A DNA stretch of 5,277 bases from Candidatus Krumholzibacteriia bacterium. GTDB lineage: Bacteria > Krumholzibacteriota > Krumholzibacteriia > LZORAL124-64-63. Position 1 is the first letter of the stretch; each line of letters starts with the position of its first letter. The translations under genes and the position numbers were made by a program. Positions 1-4,712 of the stretch are shown in pieces. Under the pieces are notes generated by a model. It was not told the origin of the DNA. It saw nothing but the letters and a program-made list of their open reading frames with translations, and did not search any database. The stretch spans positions 1-5,277 of the forward strand of contig DAOWLV010000254.1 of the NCBI GenBank assembly GCA_030643455.1, given 5' to 3'.

Positions 1-78
1 ATCAGCAATCTGCTGGTGGTGCTGTGCAGCGAGCACGCGGCTCAGCCCGTCATCAATACCGGCACGATTTATCAGTAG
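1..78 (+). CDS. 3' end of a gene, probably an SPFH/Band 7 domain protein (partial)
   Basis: An open frame enters from the left edge and ends at TAG 76-78, giving 25 residues that start ISNLLVVLCSE and end NTGTIYQ. The hydrophobic stretch followed by a C-terminal NTGTxY tail resembles, from memory, the C-terminus of bacterial SPFH/Band 7 (prohibitin-like) proteins, which form oligomeric membrane-associated scaffolds. A small Arc-type ribbon-helix-helix gene often follows such genes, as it does here seven bases later. The visible part is too short to show a domain, so coding status is fairly sure but the family is tentative. The tail overlaps the Shine-Dalgarno sequence of the next gene, so the two are probably co-transcribed. 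Confidence 0.55.
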   Translation: MSNLLVVLCSEHAAQPVINTGTIYQ

Positions 79-85
79 GAACGAA

Positions 86-268
86 ATGAGTGCCCGGAAA
101 GCATTTCCACTCCGCATCAGTCCCGAGCTCTATCGGGAACTGAGGAAATGGGCCGAAGCCGACTTTCGCAGCGTCAACGGACAGATCGAATTCCTCTTGC
201 GACGGGCGGTCAACGATCGCAAAAAGAGCCGGGGCCCTGGCCCCGGCTCCGGTCCTTCCAGCGACTGA
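86..268 (+). CDS. Arc-family ribbon-helix-helix DNA-binding protein
   Basis: This 60-residue protein has the layout of Arc/MetJ-type ribbon-helix-helix repressors. A short beta strand (residues 5-11, KAFPLRI) would insert into the DNA major groove as a dimer. Helix 1 covers about residues 12-27 and helix 2 about 29-46, with the family-like stretch RSVNGQIEFLLRRA. The tail after residue 47 is low-complexity (Gly, Pro, Ser) and is encoded by the terminator hairpin of the opposing operon, so it is probably disordered and not functional. The ATG follows an AGGA at 77-80 with five bases between, and that AGGA overlaps the stop of the upstream gene, which indicates translational coupling. Such proteins usually autoregulate their operon or act as antitoxins. 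No toxin partner is visible here. The fold assignment is good; the target is unknown. Confidence 0.85.
   Translation: MSARKAFPLRISPELYRELRKWAEADFRSVNGQIEFLLRRAVNDRKKSRGPGPGSGPSSD
221..249 (-). terminator. Rho-independent terminator of the leftward activator/membrane-protein operon
   Basis: On the minus strand an 11-bp perfect inverted repeat (GAGCCGGGGCC, two-base centre, GGCCCCGGCTC) at 249-226 is followed directly by TTTTT (225-221). This is a textbook intrinsic terminator starting 27 bases past the stop of the 276-851 gene. On the plus strand the hairpin is preceded by A's and not followed by a T tract, so it should act mainly leftward. It lies wholly inside the 3' coding end of the ribbon-helix-helix gene. 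Confidence 0.85.
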
Positions 269-275
269 CCCAATC

Positions 276-851
276 CTACTTCCGGTCCTCCTGGAATATC
301 AACTCCACCGGATCGACTTCGGCGTCGAAGACCGCGGCCAGCCTGTCCCGGTATGGTTCGAAGGCCTCGGCAAGAGGCCCGGACCGATAGACCAGCCGGT
401 AGATGTACGCATATTCCCCGGGCCCCATTTCATGGGCGAGCAGGGTTTGATTGCGGGCGGTCCAGAAGCCCGCGTAGATGGGCATCAGGTCCGAGCCGGT
501 ATCCAGCAACCTCACCAGATCCTTCAAACCTCCAGCCCGCTGACGATCCTGATCCTCCGCGAATTGACTGCTCGCGGTGGCCATTGTCCGGCGCCAGGAG
601 TCGAGGTCTTCGCGTACAGCCAGGAAAACCTCGATCCGTGGTGGGGCAGGGACACCACCAGGAGGCGGCCTGAACCCGCGGTCACCCTCGGTAGCGGCCA
701 GCAATGCCTTTTCGCTGTTGGTGACCTCCTTGTATTCCTGGTTGATCCTCCCCGAATACCAGTTGGCCACACCGAAAATCCCCACCACGATCAGCAGCGC
801 GAAACCGCAGCCAATGCCCAGTCCCAATTTCTTTTTCCCACCCATTGCCAT
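276..851 (-). CDS. Single-pass membrane protein of unknown function, downstream of the sigma-54 activator
   Basis: I do not recognise this 191-residue protein. After a basic start (MAMGGKKK) comes one membrane-spanning helix at about residues 9-30 (GIGCGFALLIVVGIFGVAN), which by the positive-inside rule puts the N-terminus in the cytoplasm and about 160 residues outside. There is no clear lipobox. The outer part is mainly helical and charged, with a Pro-rich linker at 61-71 (RPPPGGVPAPP), a conserved-looking GEYAYIYRLVY stretch at 145-155 and a tail ending PVELIFQEDRK. It resembles LemA-like anchored proteins only in layout. The ATG at 851 was chosen because AGGGAG (864-859) precedes it by seven bases. 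Earlier in-frame ATGs at 869 and 911 lie at or inside the end of the activator gene. The 17-base gap to that gene implies one operon, so a role in the same response is likely but unproven. Confidence 0.75.
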   Translation of the reverse strand: MAMGGKKKLGLGIGCGFALLIVVGIFGVANWYSGRINQEYKEVTNSEKALLAATEGDRGFRPPPGGVPAPPRIEVFLAVREDLDSWRRTMATASSQFAEDQDRQRAGGLKDLVRLLDTGSDLMPIYAGFWTARNQTLLAHEMGPGEYAYIYRLVYRSGPLAEAFEPYRDRLAAVFDAEVDPVELIFQEDRK

Positions 852-858
852 CGTCGTG

Positions 859-864
859 CTCCCT
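859..864 (-). promoter_or_regulatory. Shine-Dalgarno site fixing the start of the 276-851 gene
   Basis: AGGGAG on the minus strand lies seven bases before the ATG at 851-849. The competing ATG at 869-867 shares one base with the activator's TGA stop (TGATG) and lies upstream of this site, so 851 is the better start. Confidence 0.6.
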
Positions 865-868
865 TTCA

Positions 869-2257
869 TCAATCCTCGGGTTCGAGCCCGTATTCCTTGA
901 TCTTGCGCCACAGCGTGGTCCGGTCGATGCCCAGCCGGCGCGCGGCCTTGGAGCGGTTCCAGCCGGCACCGAGAAGGGCCTCACGCAACATGTTCTGCTC
1001 CTGATCGCTGTGCAGTGGAACATCGCGCAGGTTCTTTTCGCGGCGGGAATCGGTCCGCACCAGTTCGGGGGGCAGATGGGTGCCCAGGATCGTCTCCCCC
1101 CTGCACAGCACCATGGCGTGCTCCAGGGCGTTTTCCAGTTCCCGCACGTTGCCCGGCCAGTCGTGGTTCATCAGCAGGCGAAGAGCTTCGCCCGAAACCG
1201 CCGGTGGTCCCGGATGGCCCTCCCGCCTCGCAATTTTCTCCAACAGGTGCGTCACCAGCAGCGGGATATCCTCACGGCGGTCCCGCAAGGGAGGGATGAT
1301 CAGTGACACGACCTTGATGCGGTAGAAAAAATCCTCGCGCATCCGGCCCGTGGCCAGCAGGGTATCCAGATCGCGATTGGTGGCCGACACGACCCGAACG
1401 TCGACGGGGATGGAACGGTTGTCCCCCACCCTTTCGATGACCCTTTCCTGCAGCACCCGCAGCAGTTTGACCTGCACCACGGGACTGACGTCGCCGATCT
1501 CGTCCAGGAAGATCGTACCGCCGGCCGCCTCCTGGAAGCGACCCTTGCGGTCTCCCACCGCCCCTGTGTAGGCTCCCTTGACGTGTCCGAAGAGTTCGCT
1601 TTCGAGCAGGTTCTCCGACAGGGCCGAGCAATTAACCTGGACAAAAGGACCATCCGTGCGGCCGCTGGCCTCGTGCACCGCGCGGGCCACCAGCTCCTTG
1701 CCCGTGCCGCTTTCGCCTTGAATCAAAACCGTCGCCTCGCTGCCGGCCACATCCGATACCAGGTTGAACAATTCACGCATCTTGGGATCCCGGCCCACGA
1801 GGCTGCCCAGCCGATGACTGGGACTCAACTGCTGGCGCAGGGTGGTCACCTCGGTCACGTCACCGAGAATCAGCCCGATGCCCAGCGATGACCCATCCCG
1901 ATCCAGCAACGGAGCGGTTCGCAGCAGGACATGGCCCCGATGGCCATCCGCCAACTGAACCGTGGTCTGGAAATCGATGATGGCCTCCCCCGATTTCAAC
2001 GTCTCCTCCAGCACATCCTCGGGACAGGCCTTGTCCCCGAACAGTTCGCAGACCAGAACGCCGGCCAGTTCCTGGCGGCTTCGGCCCAGGATTTCCTCTG
2101 CCGCGGGGTTCATGGTCAGGATATGGAGGTTTGCATCCAGGGCGAGGATCCCCTCCCGCAGGGCATTGATGATCGACAACATGCTCGCCGGTTCGATCTG
2201 CGTCAGGAGGCGGGCAATGGACAGACCTGGCCCATCACTCTTTATTTCCTCATTCAT
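869..2257 (-). CDS. Sigma-54-dependent transcriptional activator (PAS - AAA+ - Fis-type HTH)
   Basis: This 462-residue protein is a bacterial enhancer-binding protein that uses ATP to remodel sigma-54 RNA polymerase. A PAS sensor domain covers about 25-140 (ILALDANLHILTMNPAAEEILG). A linker leads to the AAA+ domain from about 152, with Walker A GESGTGKE (181-188), the sigma-54 contact loop GAYTGA (228-233, Tyr for the usual Phe), Walker B GGTIFLDEIGD (246-256), the sensor region ATNRDL (292-297) and WPGNVREL (367-374). The C-terminal Fis-type helix-turn-helix (about 431-457, NRSKAARRLGIDRTTLWRKI) binds DNA. All parts needed for activation are present. There is no receiver domain, so the signal is probably sensed by PAS, which carries Cys70 and Cys78. 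The ATG at 2257 follows AAGGAAG at close spacing. The gene diverges from thioredoxin and leads an operon with the membrane-protein gene. Family assignment is certain; signal and targets are inferred. Confidence 0.96.
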   Translation of the reverse strand: MNEEIKSDGPGLSIARLLTQIEPASMLSIINALREGILALDANLHILTMNPAAEEILGRSRQELAGVLVCELFGDKACPEDVLEETLKSGEAIIDFQTTVQLADGHRGHVLLRTAPLLDRDGSSLGIGLILGDVTEVTTLRQQLSPSHRLGSLVGRDPKMRELFNLVSDVAGSEATVLIQGESGTGKELVARAVHEASGRTDGPFVQVNCSALSENLLESELFGHVKGAYTGAVGDRKGRFQEAAGGTIFLDEIGDVSPVVQVKLLRVLQERVIERVGDNRSIPVDVRVVSATNRDLDTLLATGRMREDFFYRIKVVSLIIPPLRDRREDIPLLVTHLLEKIARREGHPGPPAVSGEALRLLMNHDWPGNVRELENALEHAMVLCRGETILGTHLPPELVRTDSRREKNLRDVPLHSDQEQNMLREALLGAGWNRSKAARRLGIDRTTLWRKIKEYGLEPED

Positions 2258-2276
2258 TGGCTTCCTTTCAAATCAG

Positions 2277-2290
2277 TGTTGCAAGCAACA
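2277..2290. promoter_or_regulatory. Candidate enhancer (upstream activating) site 1
   Basis: TGTTGCAAGCAACA is a perfect inverted repeat with six-base arms around AA. It lies 20 bases before the activator start and about 175 bp upstream of the predicted thioredoxin transcription start, a normal distance for sigma-54 enhancers. With site 2 it gives two TGTTGCAA copies 18 bp apart. Assignment to the adjacent Fis-type helix-turn-helix protein is inferred from position. Confidence 0.6.
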
Positions 2291-2293
2291 TAT

Positions 2294-2305
2294 CTGTTGC
2301 AACAG
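2294..2305. promoter_or_regulatory. Candidate enhancer (upstream activating) site 2
   Basis: CTGTTGCAACAG is a perfect 12-bp palindrome sharing the TGTTGCAA core with site 1, with centres 16 bp apart. Paired palindromes fit cooperative binding of activator dimers. Both sites also lie in the probable leader or promoter zone of the activator gene, so binding could repress its own synthesis. Confidence 0.6.
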
Positions 2306-2432
2306 TATCGTTTCAAACCACACTCCGCGCAAGCCCAGCTTGGTGCTCCACCCTTGGCGGGGCTGGTCTCCTATCCATCTAATTCATTAATTTGAAATAA
2401 GTTATCATCAACAAAAATATTGGAAACCTAAA

Positions 2433-2448
2433 TGGCACGCCTCCTGCT
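2433..2448 (+). promoter_or_regulatory. Sigma-54 (-24/-12) promoter of the thioredoxin gene
   Basis: TGGCAC, five bases, then CTGCT matches the sigma-54 consensus TGGCAC-N5-TTGCW at nine of eleven fixed positions allowing W, with the diagnostic GG (2434-2435) and GC (2446-2447) exactly 12 bp apart. Transcription would start near 2459, leaving a leader of about 66 bases before the ATG at 2525. The divergent sigma-54 activator gene with palindromes beside its start supports the call strongly. No competing sigma-70 promoter of comparable quality was seen on this strand. Confidence 0.85.
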
Positions 2449-2477
2449 TTAGGCTTCCCCGAAAGTAAAATCAACGA

Positions 2478-2495
2478 GTCGGTGTTGCAACCGAC
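2478..2495 (+). promoter_or_regulatory. Leader hairpin carrying a third TGTTGCAA copy
   Basis: GTCGGT and ACCGAC form a six-bp stem around the loop GTTGCA in the predicted thioredoxin mRNA leader. The same bases contain the octamer TGTTGCAA (2483-2490) shared with both candidate enhancer sites. It could be a third, downstream protein-binding site, a 5' stabilising stem-loop, or both. The ribosome site AAGGAAGG (2508-2515) lies just past it and is not sequestered. Confidence 0.4.
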
Positions 2496-2524
2496 CTGGA
2501 CAGTAAAAAGGAAGGTTCAAAACA

Positions 2525-2848
2525 ATGGCAAACGTAATGGAATTCAACGTCGACAATTTCGATACCGAAGTGGTGAAAAGCGATGTTCCGGTTCTCGTGG
2601 ATTTCTGGGCCCCCTGGTGCGGCCCCTGCAAGATGATCACACCGATCATCGAGGAGCTCGCAGGCGAATTCGACGGCAAGGTGAAGATCGGTAAGGTCAA
2701 CGTGGACAACAACCAGGACCTGGCCGCCAAGTTCGGCATCCGCGGCATTCCCACCGTGATGCTGTTCAAGGGCGGAGAGTCAATCAACAGTTTCGTCGGG
2801 CTGCGGCCCAAGGAAGACCTGGCTGCCGCGCTCAACAGCGCGATCTGA
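2525..2848 (+). CDS. trxA: Thioredoxin (WCGPC)
   Basis: This is a complete single-domain thioredoxin of 107 residues, the usual size. It is a cytosolic protein that reduces disulfides in target proteins and is recharged by thioredoxin reductase with NADPH. The active site is W31-C32-G33-P34-C35. The buried Asp26, Lys57 and the cis-proline Pro76 (GIP before Thr77) fall at the same positions as in E. coli thioredoxin 1, so full redox activity is expected. There is no signal peptide. The ATG follows AAGGAAGG with nine bases between. No reductase gene lies beside it. The odd point is regulation: it appears to be a single-gene unit under a -24/-12 promoter facing a sigma-54 activator gene, which suggests an inducible, condition-specific thioredoxin and not the housekeeping copy. 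Function is near certain; regulation is inferred. Confidence 0.97.
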   Translation: MANVMEFNVDNFDTEVVKSDVPVLVDFWAPWCGPCKMITPIIEELAGEFDGKVKIGKVNVDNNQDLAAKFGIRGIPTVMLFKGGESINSFVGLRPKEDLAAALNSAI

Positions 2849-2864
2849 GCCAGCCCAGCCTCTT

Positions 2865-2882
2865 GAGGGAGTGACCTCCCTC
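2865..2882 (+). other. Small hairpin after thioredoxin
   Basis: GAGGGAG and CTCCCTC pair around a TGAC loop, 16 bases past the thioredoxin stop. No T tract follows, so it is not a terminator on its own. It may protect the 3' end of the mRNA or add to the next hairpin. Confidence 0.45.
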
Positions 2883-2886
2883 GCCC

Positions 2887-2930
2887 GGCCGTCGGTCCTT
2901 CCCCCTAGGACCGGCGGCCATATTCTTGGG
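2887..2930 (+). terminator. Probable intrinsic terminator of the thioredoxin gene
   Basis: A 13-bp stem (2887-2899 with 2907-2919, one G-U pair in the RNA) closes a seven-base pyrimidine loop, TCCCCCT. It is very stable, but the tract after it is only ATATTCTT, so release may be incomplete. It separates thioredoxin from the 3047 gene by position and strength. Confidence 0.65.
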
Positions 2931-2956
2931 ATGGGAACCCGCTCGCCGGATTCTGA

Positions 2957-2986
2957 TTGAAGAGATGGGCCCACCCTGCCGATATT
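2957..2986 (+). promoter_or_regulatory. Weak candidate sigma-70 promoter for the 3047-4939 genes
   Basis: TTGAAG (2957-2962) and GATATT (2981-2986) are spaced 18 bp apart in an otherwise G+C-rich gap, 61 bases before the next start codon and after the thioredoxin terminator. Each box matches the consensus only partly (GATATT four of six). It is offered because these genes need a promoter here. Confidence 0.3.
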
Positions 2987-3046
2987 ATTATCATGGACTG
3001 CGGACGGTGGATCGGTGGACCTATCACACAAGAAAACGGATGAACC

Positions 3047-3958
3047 ATGGCCCGAATCATTGATGGCGTGAAAAACATTTTTCTGGGTAACGGCCAGAAG
3101 AACAACCTGTTTTTCATCGTTTTCGACAGTTGCCGCTGGGACGCCTACCAGGCTGCCAAGACTCCCAACCTGGACCGGATCGGCATGGCAGAAAAACGGT
3201 ACAGTTACGCCAGCTGGACCAGCCCCAGCCACTACACGTTCCTGATGGGCATGGTGCCCCACCAGAGCCCCAAAGGTGTGTTCGCCTCCAACGTCTACCG
3301 CGATGAATTCTCGCTCTGGTCCCAAAGGCTGAACATCAAGGACGTGGAGTTCGGCAAGTTCGTGCCCCAGCTTTCCCTGCCCCACTTCCTGAAGAACCAG
3401 GGCTACCGCACCGAAGGCGTCGTCAGTCTTCCGGTGCTGAACCCGATGACCAGCATGTCGGCCCATTTCGACCGGTACGACCTGGCGCCCAGCCACAACG
3501 ATCTGGCGACCATCCTTGACGGGGACGGGGACTTCAAGGGCATCGAGATCTCGCAGGACCAGCCGGGTTTCTTCTTCCTCAACACCGGGGAAACCCATTA
3601 TCCCTACCTGCTGCCCGGTGAATCCGGTGAGGACCTGCCCCACATCAGCGGTGTTCATGGTGTGTTCAAACACCTGGACGATTTCCTGAAGAACCCCTCG
3701 GATTTCCTCAAGGACCGCAAACAGAGCGACTTCTTTTCGCCTGACCAGTTTCGTGACTTCTACGAGAAACAGATCACCTGCGTCGAACATCTGGACAAGG
3801 TGGTGGGCAAGCTCATGGATCGCTGCCCGGAAAACACCTACTTCATGATCATGTCCGACCACGGGGAACTGTTCGGCGAGGACGGCTATTTCGGCCACGG
3901 TCCCATCTTCCACGAAAAGGTTTTCGAGGTTTTCTATCTGGAAGGACGGCTGCCTTGA
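3047..3958 (+). CDS. Short sulfatase-like / alkaline phosphatase superfamily hydrolase
   Basis: This 303-residue protein has the metal-site order of the alkaline phosphatase/sulfatase superfamily. VFDSCRWD supplies the first metal Asp (D27). WTSPSH (57-62) sits where sulfatases have C/S-x-P-S-R. GETHYPY contains H184, SDHGE contains D271-H272, and GHG contains H284. Thr58 lies at the nucleophile position, so there is no Cys or Ser to convert to formylglycine, and a classical sulfate ester hydrolase is unlikely. A phosphatase, phosphodiesterase or phosphotransferase is more plausible. The chain ends soon after GHG and lacks the C-terminal subdomain of 400-600-residue sulfatases. No signal peptide is seen, so it is probably cytosolic. 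The ATG is preceded immediately by an in-frame TGA at 3041-3043, so no earlier start exists. The ribosome site is weak (ACGGA). The next gene starts 16 bases on. Superfamily sure, substrate unknown. Confidence 0.85.
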   Translation: MARIIDGVKNIFLGNGQKNNLFFIVFDSCRWDAYQAAKTPNLDRIGMAEKRYSYASWTSPSHYTFLMGMVPHQSPKGVFASNVYRDEFSLWSQRLNIKDVEFGKFVPQLSLPHFLKNQGYRTEGVVSLPVLNPMTSMSAHFDRYDLAPSHNDLATILDGDGDFKGIEISQDQPGFFFLNTGETHYPYLLPGESGEDLPHISGVHGVFKHLDDFLKNPSDFLKDRKQSDFFSPDQFRDFYEKQITCVEHLDKVVGKLMDRCPENTYFMIMSDHGELFGEDGYFGHGPIFHEKVFEVFYLEGRLP

Positions 3959-3974
3959 CCAGGGGTGACCTGAC

Positions 3975-4712
3975 ATGAAGATGATCCTGCTTTTGATGGC
4001 CATGGGCGGCGGCTCCACTGCTACCATGGTGGAAGTCGCCCCCACCGAGGAACTCACCGTGTGCAGTGAAGGTCCACAGGATGGTGATCCGGTGGTGCTC
4101 ATCCCCGGTCTTTCCGGCTGTGCCTACGGATTCCGAAATCTGACCCCGCTTTTGCATGAACAGGGCCTGCGGACGATCATCATTGAGCCATTGGCCGTGG
4201 GCGAATCGTCACGGCCCGGTGACGTCGACTACACCATGACCGCCCAGGCCGCACGGCTCGGCGCGGTGCTGGACAGCCTGGGGATCGAAAACGTCGTTGT
4301 TGTCGCCCAGGGCATCGGCGGCGCGATGGTTTTCCGGCTGGCGGTGGAAAGGCCCGAACTATTGGCCGGATTCGTGTCCGTCGAGGCAGGGTCCGCAGAA
4401 GCCGCCATTTCTCCCAATATCAGGAACACCCTGAAACTGGCCAAGGTCGTGGCCAAAATGGGTGGTAAAAGTCTTCTCAAGAATCGCTACGCGGAAAATC
4501 TGAAGAAAAGTTCAGGCGATGCAAGCTGGGTCGACCGGCGCACCGTGGGACGCTATTTCCGGGGAACCGGCCGGGACATTTCCGCAGCCATGGACGTCAT
4601 GATGGCCATGACCCGACAGACCGAACCCTGGGCCATGACCCCACGCCTGCCCGAAATCAGGATTCCCGTGATCGTGCTCCTGGGGGGGCTGCTCCTCACG
4701 AAGCGGAGCTGA
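3975..4712 (+). CDS. Alpha/beta-hydrolase-fold protein, frameshifted near its 3' end, nucleophile Ser absent
   Basis: The frame gives 245 residues, of which the first 238 are natural and the last seven (LLLTKRS) follow a frameshift. Alpha/beta-hydrolase signs are the oxyanion-hole region VLIPGLSG (41-48), EPLAVGESSRP (71-81, like the DxxGxGxSxxP strand-loop), the elbow VVVAQGIGGAM (108-118), and IRIPVIVLLGG (228-238) before the acid-loop region. The elbow should read GxSxG with a catalytic Ser. Here residue 112 is Gly (codon GGC, one base from AGC), so ordinary serine esterase or lipase chemistry is not expected. The N-terminus (MKMILLLMAMGGGSTA) is hydrophobic and may be a weak signal peptide. 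AGGGGTGA (3961-3968) precedes the ATG at good spacing, and the short gap to the upstream gene implies one operon. A G7 run (4682-4688) marks the break; one added G would give a 321-residue protein ending at 4939. Confidence 0.8.
   Translation: MKMILLLMAMGGGSTATMVEVAPTEELTVCSEGPQDGDPVVLIPGLSGCAYGFRNLTPLLHEQGLRTIIIEPLAVGESSRPGDVDYTMTAQAARLGAVLDSLGIENVVVVAQGIGGAMVFRLAVERPELLAGFVSVEAGSAEAAISPNIRNTLKLAKVVAKMGGKSLLKNRYAENLKKSSGDASWVDRRTVGRYFRGTGRDISAAMDVMMAMTRQTEPWAMTPRLPEIRIPVIVLLGGLLLTKRS
4682..4709 (+). other. Frameshift site: G7 homopolymer with a small downstream hairpin
   Basis: Seven consecutive G's (4682-4688) mark where the hydrolase frame is lost. A -1 shift, or one added G, joins VLLGG to AAPHEAELTSEDID in the frame that carries the rest of the fold. 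GCTCC (4691-4695) can pair with GGAGC (4705-4709) just after the run. The possible causes are a true indel, a homopolymer error in sequencing, phase variation, or slippage during expression. Confidence 0.7.

Larger units (their letters stand above)
2258..2524. promoter_or_regulatory. Divergent regulatory region between the sigma-54 activator and thioredoxin genes
   Basis: This 267-bp gap holds, left to right, the activator's ribosome site, two TGTTGC palindromes (2277-2305), a G+C-rich piece without recognised signals (about 2310-2375), an A+T-rich stretch (about 2376-2425) with an imperfect palindrome at 2381-2398 (AATTCA, six bases, TGAAAT), the -24/-12 promoter, and the thioredoxin leader. 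The A+T-rich stretch lies between enhancer and promoter, where DNA bending is often needed, but I found no convincing IHF site. It is also the likeliest place for the leftward sigma-70 promoter of the activator. A TTGATG on the minus strand (2411-2406) has no good -10 partner. Confidence 0.6.

Noticed and set aside
852..911. Upstream in-frame starts (911 and 869) for the membrane-protein gene
   Set aside because: They would put an extension inside the activator's coding end or directly on its stop, and the good Shine-Dalgarno site at 864-859 belongs to the ATG at 851.
432..1004. Plus-strand frame of 190 codons opposite the membrane-protein gene and the activator's end
   Set aside because: It overlaps the well-supported Fis-type helix-turn-helix coding region and shows no recognisable protein features.
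2277..2305. NifA-type enhancer (TGT-N10-ACA)
   Set aside because: The palindromes read TGT-N8-ACA and TGT-N4-ACA, so the spacing does not fit NifA, and no nitrogen-fixation genes are present.
1931..2395. Plus-strand open frames over the start of the activator gene and the spacer
   Set aside because: They run antisense to the PAS domain and through the palindromes, with no family resemblance and no ribosome site.
2932..2948. Second sigma-54-like site (TGGGAACCCGCTCGCC) before the sulfatase-like gene
   Set aside because: GG and GC are spaced 12 bp apart, but the surrounding bases match the consensus poorly, and such spacing is frequent by chance in G+C-rich DNA.
2780..4102. A 440-codon open frame on the minus strand opposite the sulfatase-like gene
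   Set aside because: The plus strand carries all the metal-site motifs of a known superfamily with a fitting start and operon context. The long antisense frame also runs through the trxA terminator and the start of the hydrolase gene, and it is a by-product of G+C-rich codon use.
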